From positions 1 to 64,000 of the forward strand of contig NZ_FOLB01000002.1 in NCBI RefSeq assembly GCF_900112345.1: a stretch of DNA of 64,000 bases. Reading direction: 5' to 3'. Below, piece after piece: positions 1 through 8,565 of this stretch. Position 1 is the first letter of the stretch. Each line of letters begins with the position of its first letter. The position numbers and the translations under genes are program-made. The stretch comes from Nocardioides terrae (GTDB taxonomy: Bacteria > Actinomycetota > Actinomycetes > Propionibacteriales > Nocardioidaceae). Under the pieces are notes generated by a model, which made no database searches, was not told where the DNA came from, and saw only the letters and a program-made list of their open reading frames with translations.

Positions 1-473
1 GCCGGGGCCGCGACGAAGGGCAGCAGCACCGACATCCGCCACAGGGTGCTGCCCCGCAGCCGGTTGTCGAGCAGAGCCGCGATCACCACGGCGATGATCA
101 CCTGCGGGACCGAGGAGAGCAGGAAGATGCTGATGGTGTTGACCAGGGCCTTGGTGAAGACCGGGTCGCCCAGCACCTTGGAGTAGTTCTCCAGGCCCAA
201 GAACGCGCCCTTGTGGGAAGCCAGCGGCTGCCAGTCGTAGAGGGACAGGTAGGCGGTGTAGCCCAGCGGGAACAGGCCGATCACCGCGAACAGGACGAAG
301 AACGGCGAGACGTAGAGGTAGGGCGAGACCCTCACGTCCCACCGCGAACGTCGTTCACGCCACGTCGGCCGCAGCATCGTGGCGCGGCCTTCGTGGCGGA
401 TGTCGGGGATGCCCCCGGCCGGGGGCGCCGCGGTGGCGGCGTCCCCGGTCGGGAGTGTCGAATGCTCAGTCAT
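1..473 (-). CDS. Sugar ABC transporter permease, MalF/UgpA type (N-terminal part, cut by window edge)
   Basis: This is the first 157 codons of a membrane permease; the rest lies beyond base 1. The ATG at 473 opens a frame with a hydrophilic leader of about 50 residues, then a first membrane segment (LYVSPFFVLFAVIGLFPLGY), a short periplasmic stretch (LSLYDWQP) and further hydrophobic segments (NTISIFLLSSVPQVIIAVVI). This order is typical of MalF-like permeases of carbohydrate ABC importers. The gene starts 24 bp after the stop of the solute-binding lipoprotein on the same strand, so binding protein and permease form one operon. A MalG-like partner would be expected beyond the edge. The sugar cannot be told from this fragment, although the CebR-like operators upstream favour a beta-glucoside or cello-oligosaccharide. 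Confidence 0.88.
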   Translation of the reverse strand, partial: MTEHSTLPTGDAATAAPPAGGIPDIRHEGRATMLRPTWRERRSRWDVRVSPYLYVSPFFVLFAVIGLFPLGYTAYLSLYDWQPLASHKGAFLGLENYSKVLGDPVFTKALVNTISIFLLSSVPQVIIAVVIAALLDNRLRGSTLWRMSVLLPFVAAP

Positions 474-496
474 GCGATGCGGGAGAGGTCGTCAGC

Positions 497-1801
497 TCAC
501 ATCGCACCGACGGCGTCCTGGAACTTCTTCCAGGAGTCGTCGGGCTTGGCCGAACCCTCGTCCACGCGGTCGATGGCCGCCTGGAACTCGCCGAGGATGT
601 CGGAGTACTTCGGGCCGTGGTGCGGCTGGACGGTGATCGCCTTCGCACGGTTCGAGAGGATCTGCCCGTAGGGCGCGTCACCGAAGAGCGGAGTGGTGAA
701 GCCGGTGACGGCCGGGTCGTCGAGCGCCTTGACCTGGCTCGGGAAGTTGCCGGCAGCCTCGAACGCCTTGGCCTGCTGCTCCGGAGCGGTGATCCAGGCC
801 GCGAACTCCTTGGCCTGCTCCTGGTGCTTGGACTGCGTCGGGACGGTCAGGTAGGAGCCGCCCCAGTTGCCGCCGCCGCCGGGGAAGGCGTCGGCGATGT
901 CCCAGGTGCCCGTGCCGTTGGCGTTGGTCTCGATGTTGGCCCGCATCCAGCCCGGGCACATGATCGTGGCGAAGCCGTCGTTCTGGAACGACGCGGTCCA
1001 GTCCGCCTCCCAGATCTTGTTCCGGGTGGAGAGGTTCAGGTGCTCCTTGGTGACCGTGTCGTAGACCTTCCGGAGCTCCGGGCTCGAGATGTCGATCGTG
1101 TTGTCGGCCTTCTCGAAGGGGAACTCGACCTGGTTGAGCATCGCCTGGGCGATGCCGGAGGAGGAGTCGAACCACTTGCTCTTCGGCATGGCCTTGACGT
1201 ACTTGTCGCCGAGGGCGAAGTAGTCGTCCCACGTCGTCATCAGCTTGGCGACCTCGGCGCGGTCGGTCGGCAGGCCGGCCTTGGCGAAGAGGTCCTTGCG
1301 GTAGCAGACGCCCTCGGGGCCGGCGTCGGTCGCGTAGCCGACCAGCTTGCCGTCGTCGGTGGTCGCGGCGTCGCTCTTGAACTTCAGCCAGCGGCCGTCG
1401 ACGTCGGGGCCGCTCAGGTCGACGAAGCTGTCCGCGTTCTGCACGATCGCGGGGATCATGTCGCCCTCGACGGCGACGACGTCGGGCAGACCGTTGCCGG
1501 CCTGGAGCTTGGTGGTCAGCTCGACCTTCCAGTCGTCCCACTTGCCGATCTTGCGCTGCTCGACCTTGAACGGGTGGTCACCGGAGTTCCACTCGTCGAT
1601 CAGCTTGTCGTAGCCGAACTCACCGAAGGTGGTGATGGTCAGCTTCTCGTTCTTGTCGAGGCTCTTCTGCGACGCCGACGAGTCGCCGTCACTGCTGCCG
1701 CAGGCCGCGAGGCCGACGACCATGGCGGTCGCCGCAGCGACGGCCAGGCCCTTGCGGGCCAGCGAGGACCGGCGGGCCGATCCGGGGTTTGGAATGCGCA
1801 C
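497..1801 (-). CDS. Extracellular sugar-binding lipoprotein of an ABC importer
   Basis: A 434-residue family 1 solute-binding protein. Residues 1-33 form a lipoprotein signal: a positively charged start, a hydrophobic core and the lipobox LAAC with Cys34 as the lipidation site. The mature part carries the two-lobed binding fold, with segments such as TTFGEFGYDKLIDEW near its start and MCPGWMRANIE in the middle. It captures sugar outside the membrane and delivers it to the permease encoded 24 bp downstream. The upstream region holds two identical LacI-type operators, so expression is probably sugar-inducible. The gene is divergent from the Gfo/Idh oxidoreductase at 2013. Substrate is inferred only from the operator type. 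Confidence 0.9.
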   Translation of the reverse strand: MRIPNPGSARRSSLARKGLAVAAATAMVVGLAACGSSDGDSSASQKSLDKNEKLTITTFGEFGYDKLIDEWNSGDHPFKVEQRKIGKWDDWKVELTTKLQAGNGLPDVVAVEGDMIPAIVQNADSFVDLSGPDVDGRWLKFKSDAATTDDGKLVGYATDAGPEGVCYRKDLFAKAGLPTDRAEVAKLMTTWDDYFALGDKYVKAMPKSKWFDSSSGIAQAMLNQVEFPFEKADNTIDISSPELRKVYDTVTKEHLNLSTRNKIWEADWTASFQNDGFATIMCPGWMRANIETNANGTGTWDIADAFPGGGGNWGGSYLTVPTQSKHQEQAKEFAAWITAPEQQAKAFEAAGNFPSQVKALDDPAVTGFTTPLFGDAPYGQILSNRAKAITVQPHHGPKYSDILGEFQAAIDRVDEGSAKPDDSWKKFQDAVGAM

Positions 1802-1867
1802 GGGGTTTGCTCCTGCCTTGGTTCACACGGGTTCCCGACCGGCTTGGGCCTCGCTCCGTCCCGAAAG

Positions 1868-1881
1868 TGGGAGCGCTTCCA
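1868..1881. promoter_or_regulatory. CebR/LacI-type operator, proximal to the binding-protein gene
   Basis: TGGGAGCGCTTCCA differs at one base from the CebR/CelR operator TGGGAGCGCTCCCA known in Streptomyces and Thermobifida. It lies 66 bp upstream of the binding-protein start. The flanking bases (GAAAG before it) are the same as at the second site 79 bp away. No LacI-family gene lies in the window. Confidence 0.8.
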
Positions 1882-1946
1882 TTTGGCGGGTCGGCGCACA
1901 CCGTGACACGCGCCACCCGTGCTGTCAATCATCTGACGATTGAAAG

Positions 1947-1960
1947 TGGGAGCGCTTCCA
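1947..1960. promoter_or_regulatory. CebR/LacI-type operator, proximal to the oxidoreductase gene
   Basis: Second copy of TGGGAGCGCTTCCA, preceded by the same GAAAG. It lies 52 bp upstream of the Gfo/Idh start codon and just upstream of that gene's -10-like element (TACGTT, 1999-2004). The two sites could let one repressor control both divergent transcripts, possibly by looping (79 bp between equivalent positions). Confidence 0.8.
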
Positions 1961-2012
1961 CAATGTGAGACCAGTCACGCTCTCTCTCGACCGGGCACTA
2001 CGTTGGCGGCCC

Positions 2013-3020
2013 ATGACCACCGAGCCCGTCCGCTGGGGCATCCTCGCCACCGGCGCCATCGCGCACGCCTTCGCCCGCGACCTCGTCGCCACACCGGGCG
2101 CAGAGCTCGTCGCCGTCGGCTCGCGGACGGCGGAGAGCGCCGCCGCCTTCGCCCAGGAGTACGCCGGCCACGGTCCGCTCCCCCGCGCCCACGGCTCCTA
2201 CGAGGAGCTCGTCGGCGACCCGGACGTCGAGGTGGTCTATGTCGCGACGCCGCACGCCCTCCACCTCGACAACGCCCGGCTGGCGCTCGAGGCCGGCAAG
2301 CACGTGCTGTGCGAGAAGCCGCTCACGCTCTCCACCGGCGATGCCGAGACCCTCATCGCGCTCGCCGCCGAACGTGGGCTGCTGCTCATGGAGGCGATGT
2401 GGACGGCCACCCATCCGCTCGTGCGCTGCCTGCTCGCGGGCATGCGCGAGGGCCGCTTCGGGACACCCCGCCAGGTCCACGCCGACCTCGGCTCCCGCGT
2501 CGATGCGGATCCGACCTCGCGGATGTTCGACCCGGCCCTGGGCGCCGGTGCGCTGCTCGACATGGGCATCTACCCACTGACCTTCGCCCACCTCGTCCTC
2601 GGGCGGGCCGAGCGGCTGGTGGCCACGGGCGACGTCCGCCCAGGGGCAGGGGGCAGCTTCGACATGGACGTCGCGATCGCGGGCCGCTACCCGGCCGGGG
2701 CGGTCGCCGCGCTCACCGCCTCGATGAGCTCGTGGAGCCCGGGCACCGCCACCGTCGCCACCGACCTCGGCCGCATCGACGTCGACGTCGTCTTCCGGCC
2801 CACGCGGATCACCTTCACGCCGCACGGCGGCGACCCGGTGAAGCTGGACGGGGTGGAGCCGCTGATCGGCCAGGGCTACGGCAACGAGGCCCTCGAGGCC
2901 GGCCGGTGCGTGCGCGCCGGGCTGCTCGAGAGCCCGCTGGTGCCGCACGCGCAGACCCTCACCGTCCTCGGGCAGATGGACGAGATCCGTCGCCAGCTGG
3001 GTGTCGTCTACCCGGCCTAG
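2013..3020 (+). CDS. Gfo/Idh/MocA-family NAD(P)-dependent oxidoreductase
   Basis: A 335-residue protein with an N-terminal Rossmann fold (WGILATGAIAHAFARDL) and the family motif EKPLT near residue 100, followed by the C-terminal alpha/beta domain. Members oxidise or reduce sugars, inositols or related polyols. I chose the ATG at 2013 because the fold begins four residues later; an in-frame GTG at 1965 would add 16 unstructured residues and would overlap the promoter region. TACGTT ends 8 nt before the ATG, so the mRNA is probably leaderless. Divergence from the sugar-binding lipoprotein and the paired operators suggest a role in processing the imported sugar. The exact substrate is unknown. 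Confidence 0.85.
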   Translation: MTTEPVRWGILATGAIAHAFARDLVATPGAELVAVGSRTAESAAAFAQEYAGHGPLPRAHGSYEELVGDPDVEVVYVATPHALHLDNARLALEAGKHVLCEKPLTLSTGDAETLIALAAERGLLLMEAMWTATHPLVRCLLAGMREGRFGTPRQVHADLGSRVDADPTSRMFDPALGAGALLDMGIYPLTFAHLVLGRAERLVATGDVRPGAGGSFDMDVAIAGRYPAGAVAALTASMSSWSPGTATVATDLGRIDVDVVFRPTRITFTPHGGDPVKLDGVEPLIGQGYGNEALEAGRCVRAGLLESPLVPHAQTLTVLGQMDEIRRQLGVVYPA

Positions 3021-3076
3021 CCACCCGGCCCGGGTGTCTCCCGGCGGGTCGCGACGCGGGCCGATACCTTGCCGCC

Positions 3077-4417
3077 ATGACGCCGCCCCCGACCGCGCTG
3101 CCCCGGAGCGTCCGGGCCGGCTACGGCTCAGGATCGGTCGCGACCGGCGCGTTCGGAACCGTGCCGGGGCTGATGCTGCTGCCCTACCTGACCGACACCC
3201 TCGGCGTCGCGGCCCTGCTGGCCGGCGCGATCGTGCTGCTGCCGAAGGCGTGGGACGTCGTGCTCAACCCCTACGCCGGACGCCTCTCGGACCGGACCGT
3301 CGACCCGCGCGGCCCGCGTCGGCCGTGGCTGCTGCGCGGCGGGATCGGCCTGGCGCTCGGCTTCGCGCTCCTCTTCGCGGCTCCGACGATGCCGCTGGCG
3401 GCCGAGGCGGCCTGGGTGCTGCTGGTCTTCCTGGCCACCGCGACGGCCTACGCGTTCTTCCAGGTGCCCTACGTCGCCATGCCCGCCGAGCTCACCGACT
3501 CCTACGACGAGCGCACCCGGCTGATGACCTGGCGGGTCGCCATCCTCGCGCTGACCATCCTGGTGGCGGGCGGCACCGCGCCCGCGGTCCGCGACGCCGT
3601 GGGAGGTCGCGACGGCTACCGCGTGATGGGCCTGCTGATGGCCGGCCTGATGCTGGTCGGTGTCCTCTCGGCGTACGCCGGCACGCGCCGTGCCCCCGTC
3701 CGGACCGTGACCGCGGGCGCGGGCGGGCTGCGCGACCAGCTCCGCATCGTGGGCGGCGCCCGGGACTTCCGGCTGCTGCTCACCACCTTCGTGGTGCAGG
3801 CGCTCGCGACCGGCGCGATGTTGGCCGGCGTCGACTACCTCGCCTCCGACGTCCTGGACCGCAAGGCCGCCTCCACGGTGCTCTTCCTGTGCTTCGTCGG
3901 CCCGGCCCTCCTGCTCACGCCCGCCTGGGCGCGGGTCGGGGAGCGGGTCGGGAAGCGCGTCGGCTACTCGTGGTCATCCGTCCTGCTCGCGCTCGGCGCC
4001 CTGGGCACAGCGACCGCGCAGGTGGCGCCGCTGCCCGTCGTCTTCGCGTTCACCGCGCTGGCGGGGGTGGGGTACGCCGGCTGCCAGATGTTCCCGATGG
4101 CGATGCTGCCCGACGCCGCGGCCGTGGACGCCCGCCGCACCGGGTCGTCGCGGGTCGGTGTCTACACCGGCGTCTGGACCGCCGGCGAGACGCTGGGCCT
4201 CGCGCTGGGGCCGGGGCTCTTCGCGCTGGTCCTCGCGGTCGGCGGCTACCGCTCCTCGACGACCGGTGGCACGGCGCAGCCCGACTCGGCGCTCACCGCG
4301 ATCACGCTCGGGTTCGGGCTGGTGCCCGCCGCGCTGGTCGTGGCGAGCCTCTGGTGGCTGCGGCACTACTCGATCACCGCCGACACGGTCGCCACCTCTG
4401 AGAGAGTCGGCCCATGA
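3077..4417 (+). CDS. MFS transporter, glycoside-pentoside-hexuronide (GPH) type
   Basis: A 446-residue, twelve-segment membrane protein. GPH features include an early loop with DVVLNPYAGRLSDRT (the Asp-rich loop between helices 2 and 3) and FFQVPYVAMPAELT in helix 4. Such carriers move sugars or small organic solutes by cation symport. The ATG at 3077 is preceded at 6 nt by TACCTT (3065-3070), consistent with a leaderless transcript. It is 56 bp downstream of the Gfo/Idh gene, and its stop overlaps the next start by ATGA, so it is translationally coupled to the PLP enzyme gene. Substrate not identifiable. Confidence 0.82.
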   Translation: MTPPPTALPRSVRAGYGSGSVATGAFGTVPGLMLLPYLTDTLGVAALLAGAIVLLPKAWDVVLNPYAGRLSDRTVDPRGPRRPWLLRGGIGLALGFALLFAAPTMPLAAEAAWVLLVFLATATAYAFFQVPYVAMPAELTDSYDERTRLMTWRVAILALTILVAGGTAPAVRDAVGGRDGYRVMGLLMAGLMLVGVLSAYAGTRRAPVRTVTAGAGGLRDQLRIVGGARDFRLLLTTFVVQALATGAMLAGVDYLASDVLDRKAASTVLFLCFVGPALLLTPAWARVGERVGKRVGYSWSSVLLALGALGTATAQVAPLPVVFAFTALAGVGYAGCQMFPMAMLPDAAAVDARRTGSSRVGVYTGVWTAGETLGLALGPGLFALVLAVGGYRSSTTGGTAQPDSALTAITLGFGLVPAALVVASLWWLRHYSITADTVATSERVGP

Positions 4418-5847
4418 CCGACCCGACGAGCGATCCGCTGGACCGTCTCCGCGCCCTGCAGGCGGCCGACCTGCCCGTCCACGGCGGCCGGACGCTCGCC
4501 TACGTCTACGACTCCGGCCTGCCCGACGTCGACGCGATCGGCCGGGAGGCGGTCGCCGCCTACGCCGGCTCCAACGGCCTGGACCCCACCGCCTTCCCGA
4601 GCCTGCTGCGCATGGAGAACGAGCTGGTCGGCTACGCCTGCACGCTGCTCGACGCGCCGGCCACCGCGGTCGGGACGGTGACCAGCGGCGGCACCGAGTC
4701 GGTGCTGCTGGCCGTGCAAGGCGCCCGCGACGCCTGCCCGGAGATCGCCCGGCCCCGCATGGTGATCGCGTCGACCGCGCATGCCGCCTTCCACAAGGCG
4801 GCCCACTACTTCGGCGTCGAGGCGGTCGTCGTCCCGGTCGGCGCCGACTTCCGTGCGGACGCCGCCGCGATGGCCGCCGCCATCGATCGGAGCACCGTCC
4901 TCGTGGTGGCCAGCGCGCCGTCGTACGCGCACGGCGTGGTCGACCCCGTGGCCGAGATCGCGGGTGCCGCCGCCGCAGCCGGCGTGCGCTGCCACGTCGA
5001 CGCCTGCATCGGCGGCTGGGTGCTGCCGTTCGCCGCCCGGCTCGGCCGGCCGGTGCCGCCGTGGACCTTCGCGGTCGACGGCGTCACGTCGATCTCGGTG
5101 GACACCCACAAGTACGCCTACGCGCCGAAGGGCACGTCACTGCTCCTGCACCGCACGACCGCGCTGCGCCGGCCGCAGTACTTCGCCTCCGCCGCGTGGC
5201 CCGGCTACACGATGCTCAACTCGACGCTGCAGTCGACGAAGTCCGGCGGTCCGCTCGCCGGCGCCTGGGCCGTCACGCAGGCCATCGGGCCGGACGGGTA
5301 CGCCGCCCTGGCCGCCCAGGTCTTCGAGGCGGTCGACCTGGTGGTGGCCGGCATCGCGCAGCAGCCCGCACTGCGGCTCGTGGCCCGGCCGGACTCCACC
5401 CTGGTCGCGATCGCCACCGACGACTCGCTCGACCCGTTCACGCTCACCGACGAGCTGGTCGCGCGCGGCTGGTACGTCCAGCCGCAGCTGTCCTTCGCCG
5501 GGCTCCCGGCCACCGTGCACCTGTCGCTCTCGGCGGCCACGCTGCCGCACGTCCCGGACTTCCTGACCGCGCTCGGCGAGGCGGTCGCCGCCGCGGTGGC
5601 GGCCGGGCCGGTCGCGGTCGACCCCGGCGTCGCCGGCTTCGTGCGGTCGCTCGACGCCGCGAGCCTGACCGACGAGGAGTTCGACGGTCTGCTCGCCTTC
5701 GCCGGCCTCGACGGCGGAGCGGGCGGCGACACCGCGCTCCCCGACCGGATGGCACCCGTGAACGCGCTGCTCGACCTCGCCTCGCCGGCCACCCGCGAGG
5801 CGGTGCTGGTGGCGTTCCTCGACCGGCTCGCCCGGCCGACGCGCTGA
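4414..5847 (+). CDS. PLP-dependent group II decarboxylase/lyase, sphingosine-1-phosphate-lyase-like
   Basis: A 477-residue fold-type I PLP enzyme. It has the cofactor-phosphate motif TSGGTESVLLA around residue 90, a His-Val-Asp stretch (RCHVDACIGG) holding the Asp that pairs with the pyridine nitrogen, and the lysine motif VDTHKYAYAPKG, whose first Lys forms the internal aldimine. THKYxxxPKG is characteristic of sphingosine-1-phosphate lyases and related decarboxylases rather than of aminotransferases. The start codon overlaps the transporter stop (ATGA), so the two probably work on the same amine or amino-acid-like compound. Sphingolipid cleavage itself is unlikely to be the role in this setting; substrate open. 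Confidence 0.82.
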   Translation: MTDPTSDPLDRLRALQAADLPVHGGRTLAYVYDSGLPDVDAIGREAVAAYAGSNGLDPTAFPSLLRMENELVGYACTLLDAPATAVGTVTSGGTESVLLAVQGARDACPEIARPRMVIASTAHAAFHKAAHYFGVEAVVVPVGADFRADAAAMAAAIDRSTVLVVASAPSYAHGVVDPVAEIAGAAAAAGVRCHVDACIGGWVLPFAARLGRPVPPWTFAVDGVTSISVDTHKYAYAPKGTSLLLHRTTALRRPQYFASAAWPGYTMLNSTLQSTKSGGPLAGAWAVTQAIGPDGYAALAAQVFEAVDLVVAGIAQQPALRLVARPDSTLVAIATDDSLDPFTLTDELVARGWYVQPQLSFAGLPATVHLSLSAATLPHVPDFLTALGEAVAAAVAAGPVAVDPGVAGFVRSLDAASLTDEEFDGLLAFAGLDGGAGGDTALPDRMAPVNALLDLASPATREAVLVAFLDRLARPTR

Positions 5848-5894
5848 CCCTTGAGCGCCTCGACCACCCAGGGGTGGCCGAGGCGCTCAAGGGT
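5847..5894. terminator. Bidirectional terminator between convergent genes
   Basis: A perfect 16-bp inverted repeat (ACCCTTGAGCGCCTCG and its complement) encloses a second CCACCC/GGGTGG stem. The left arm starts on the last base of the PLP-enzyme stop codon and the right arm ends one base before the stop codon of the LLM gene. No U-tract is present, as is common for actinobacterial hairpin terminators. Confidence 0.85.
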
Positions 5895-6890
5895 TCAGGC
5901 GAGTGCGGGGATGACCTCGCGCTCGAAGAGCTCCACGCCCGAGGTGTCGTAGGCGAGCTCCGGGAAGTAGCCGATGTAGTAGGCCATGCCGAGGTCGCGC
6001 ACGGCGGAGAGCCGTTCGACGATCTGCTCGGGCGTGCCGGCCAGCGCGCCCGAGATCGCCTGGTCGGCGTACTCCTGACCGCGCTGCTCGCCGAGCGCCT
6101 TCCTGAAGTGGTCGGTGAAGCGCGCCTTGCGGTCGGCGACCTCGGCCTCGGTCGAGCCGATGAAGGTGTTGTAGTTGGCGGAGCGGGTGATCTCGCCGAA
6201 GTCCCGGCCGAGCGTCCGGCAGTGCTCCTCGAGCAGCGCCGACTTGTGCGCGAAGCCGTCCGGCGACCCGTCGAAGTTCGTGTAGTCGGCGTATTGCGCC
6301 GCGATCTTGAGGGTGACCTTCTCGCCGCCGCCCGCGATCCACAGCGGGATCCCGCTGGGCGCGGTCTGCAGCGGCAGCGGGCGGCAGATCGCGCCGTCGA
6401 CCTGGTAGTAGTCACCGTCGAGCGTCGCGGTGCCGGTCGTCCAGGCCTGGCGGAAGATCTCGACGCCCTCGCGGAGCCGGCCGAGCCGCTCCTTGGCGCC
6501 CGGGAAGCCGTAGCCGTAGGCGCGCCACTCGTGCTCGTACCAGCCGCCGCCGATGCCCATCTCGATGCGCCCGCCCGAGACGTGGTCGACCGTCGCGGCG
6601 ACCTTCGCGAGGTAGGCCGGGTTGCGGTAGGCCATGCAGGTGCACATCTGCCCGAGCCGGATGCGGGAGGTGTCGGCGGCGAACGCGGCCATCAGCGTCC
6701 ACGCCTCGTGGGTGGCCTCGTCCGACGGCTCCGGTGTGGTGTGGAAGTGGTCGTAGACCCAGACCGACTCCCAGGCGTCAGCGCCGTCGAAGCGGCGCAC
6801 CAGGTCGCGCATCGTGCTCCAGTGATCGGCCGGGTCGATGCCGACCAGGTCATAGCGCCAGCCCTGCGGGACGAAGACTCCGAACCTCAT
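5895..6890 (-). CDS. LLM-class F420-dependent oxidoreductase
   Basis: A 331-residue luciferase-like TIM-barrel protein. The N-terminus MRFGVFVPQGW, the SVWVYDHFHT strand and the IRLGQMCTCMAYRNPAYLAK segment are typical of F420-using LLM oxidoreductases, and the GGRIEMGIGGGWYEHEWRAYG motif lines the cofactor site. I chose the ATG at 6890; the in-frame extension to 6908 adds six residues that do not fit the family start. These enzymes transfer hydride between F420 and diverse substrates, so the reaction cannot be assigned. The gene stands alone, convergent with the PLP enzyme and divergent from the nuclease-like gene at 7060. Confidence 0.87.
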   Translation of the reverse strand: MRFGVFVPQGWRYDLVGIDPADHWSTMRDLVRRFDGADAWESVWVYDHFHTTPEPSDEATHEAWTLMAAFAADTSRIRLGQMCTCMAYRNPAYLAKVAATVDHVSGGRIEMGIGGGWYEHEWRAYGYGFPGAKERLGRLREGVEIFRQAWTTGTATLDGDYYQVDGAICRPLPLQTAPSGIPLWIAGGGEKVTLKIAAQYADYTNFDGSPDGFAHKSALLEEHCRTLGRDFGEITRSANYNTFIGSTEAEVADRKARFTDHFRKALGEQRGQEYADQAISGALAGTPEQIVERLSAVRDLGMAYYIGYFPELAYDTSGVELFEREVIPALA

Positions 6891-7059
6891 GCACCGCACC
6901 GTACCCATCCCGGCGGCGACGACTCGTCGGCCCCTCGGCCACGGCTCTCCGACCGGTCTGTGAACATCTCCTCGGACGTGTGGTGCCGAGGTGCGCTGGG
7001 CACTGTGCGTCCGGCAGGCTGATCCCGCAACGAACGCTCATCGACCTGAGAGGTGACGA

Positions 7060-7881
7060 GTGCCCGCCGTCCACCGCCGAGCCGTCCTGCTCATCGTCAC
7101 CGGTGTCCTTGCGACCGTCCTCCAGCCGGTCTGGACCGCCCGTGCAGACGGCGCTCCGCGCGCCACCGGCACCTTCTTCTGGGCCAACGCGTGGGCGGCA
7201 CACCACACGGAGGCACGCGGCGGAGCCGCGCCCGGCGCCGAGAGGATGCGACGGCTGGTCCGGCTCGTCCACCGCGACGACGTGCACCTCGGTACCCTCG
7301 CGGAGATCGAGCACAGCCAGGTCGCGGCCTTCCGGAAGGCGGCGCCGGAGTACAGCCTCCTCACCGCGGACCGCGGGAACACCGACGGCGTCTTCTGGCT
7401 GACGGACGGCTACGACGTCGTCGAGACCTACCGGTTCCGTGCCTTCACCTACGGCGGCCGCCGCTCGCCGGTTCCCGTCGCCGTCCTGCGCGACCGGGTG
7501 AGCGGTGCGCTGCTCGCCGTCATCGCGGTGCACAACCCTCGCGACCGCTGGCGCGACCGGGCGCTCCGCCGCGAGCTGGAGGAGGTACGTCGCCTGCGCC
7601 ACGTCCACGGCAGCGATCTCTCCGTGTTCATGGCCGGCGACTTCAACGCCGGTGCCTCGGTCGCGTGCCGGGCCCATCGGGCACGGCTCTACTCGGCCGG
7701 CCACCGCCGCTGCGACAGCTACGCCCCGATCGACCAGCTCCTCGTCGACCGTCACGTCCGGATCCGTGCCTACCACCGCATGACCGGGGCGCGCGTCCAC
7801 CGGATCACCGACCATCCCGCGGTCTACCGCGCCCGCTTCGCCATCGCCGACGCCCCGGTGCCCAGCGGGCGGCGACGGTGA
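7060..7881 (+). CDS. Secreted endonuclease/exonuclease/phosphatase (EEP)-fold protein
   Basis: A 273-residue protein with a Sec signal peptide (basic start, hydrophobic core [15 protein letters not shown], cleavage likely after TARA near residue 28). The mature part has EEP/DNase I signatures: the metal Glu in TLAEIEH, GDFNAG for the catalytic Asp-Asn pair, and C-terminal TDHPAV with the Asp-His pair. It should be a metal-dependent phosphoesterase acting outside the membrane; nuclease versus phosphatase activity cannot be told. The GTG start at 7060 is preceded by GAGAGGTGA as ribosome binding site. Its stop overlaps the ung start by GTGA. Confidence 0.75.
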   Translation: MPAVHRRAVLLIVTGVLATVLQPVWTARADGAPRATGTFFWANAWAAHHTEARGGAAPGAERMRRLVRLVHRDDVHLGTLAEIEHSQVAAFRKAAPEYSLLTADRGNTDGVFWLTDGYDVVETYRFRAFTYGGRRSPVPVAVLRDRVSGALLAVIAVHNPRDRWRDRALRRELEEVRRLRHVHGSDLSVFMAGDFNAGASVACRAHRARLYSAGHRRCDSYAPIDQLLVDRHVRIRAYHRMTGARVHRITDHPAVYRARFAIADAPVPSGRRR

Positions 7882-8561
7882 GCGCGCTCGCCGGGCTGGT
7901 CGAGCAGGGCCTCGTCGCCGAGGACTGGGCCGCGGCGCTCGCGCCGGTCGACGAGCAGGTCGCGGCGATGGGCCGGTTCCTGCGGGACGAGCTGGCGCTG
8001 GGTCGGCCCTACCTGCCGGCCGGCGACCGGATCTTCCGCGCCTTCCAGCGCCCGCTCGGGTCGGTGCGCGTGCTCGTGGTCGGCCAGGACCCCTACCCCA
8101 CGCCGGGGCACCCCATCGGGCTCTCCTTCGCCGTCGAGGCGCACGTGCGTCCGCTGCCCGCCTCGCTGCAGAACATCTACCGCGAGCTCGCCTCCGACCT
8201 CGGCATCACGCCGCCCGAGCACGGCGATCTCTCCGCCTGGGCCGACCGCGGCGTCATGCTCCTCAACAGGGCGCTCACCGTCCGGCCCGGCGCCCCGGCG
8301 TCCCACGCGGGGAAGGGGTGGGAGGCGATCACGGAGTGCGCGATCACGGCCCTCGCCGGCCGCGGCGGCCCGCTCGCCGCGATCCTCTGGGGCCGGCAGG
8401 CGCAGTCGCTCAAGCCGCTGCTCGGCGCCGTCCCGTGCGTGGAGTCCGTCCACCCGTCGCCGCTGTCGGCCCATCGCGGGTTCTTCGGCTCCCGGCCGTT
8501 CTCGCGGGTCGACGAGCTGCTCGTGCAGCAGGGCGGCGAGCCCATGGACTGGACCCTCTGA
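7878..8561 (+). CDS. ung: Uracil-DNA glycosylase, family 1
   Basis: A 227-residue enzyme that excises uracil from DNA. Motif 1 is [10 protein letters not shown] with the catalytic Asp71, followed by GLSFAV; the second motif [11 protein letters not shown] near the C-terminus supplies the His and the minor-groove loop. The replacement of the usual GQDPYH by [10 protein letters not shown] is, as far as I recall, a common actinobacterial form. The GTG at 7878 overlaps the preceding stop codon by four bases, which fixes the start and implies translational coupling to the EEP protein. It is convergent with the aldo/keto reductase gene, with only 4 bp between stops. Confidence 0.95.
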   Translation: MSALAGLVEQGLVAEDWAAALAPVDEQVAAMGRFLRDELALGRPYLPAGDRIFRAFQRPLGSVRVLVVGQDPYPTPGHPIGLSFAVEAHVRPLPASLQNIYRELASDLGITPPEHGDLSAWADRGVMLLNRALTVRPGAPASHAGKGWEAITECAITALAGRGGPLAAILWGRQAQSLKPLLGAVPCVESVHPSPLSAHRGFFGSRPFSRVDELLVQQGGEPMDWTL

Positions 8562-8565
8562 CAGG

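Noticed and set aside
1940..3076. A longer version of the GPH transporter starting upstream in another gene's space
   Set aside because: The upstream 379 codons are the Gfo/Idh gene in a different frame, Arg/His/Pro-rich; the transporter's hydrophobic start is at 3077.
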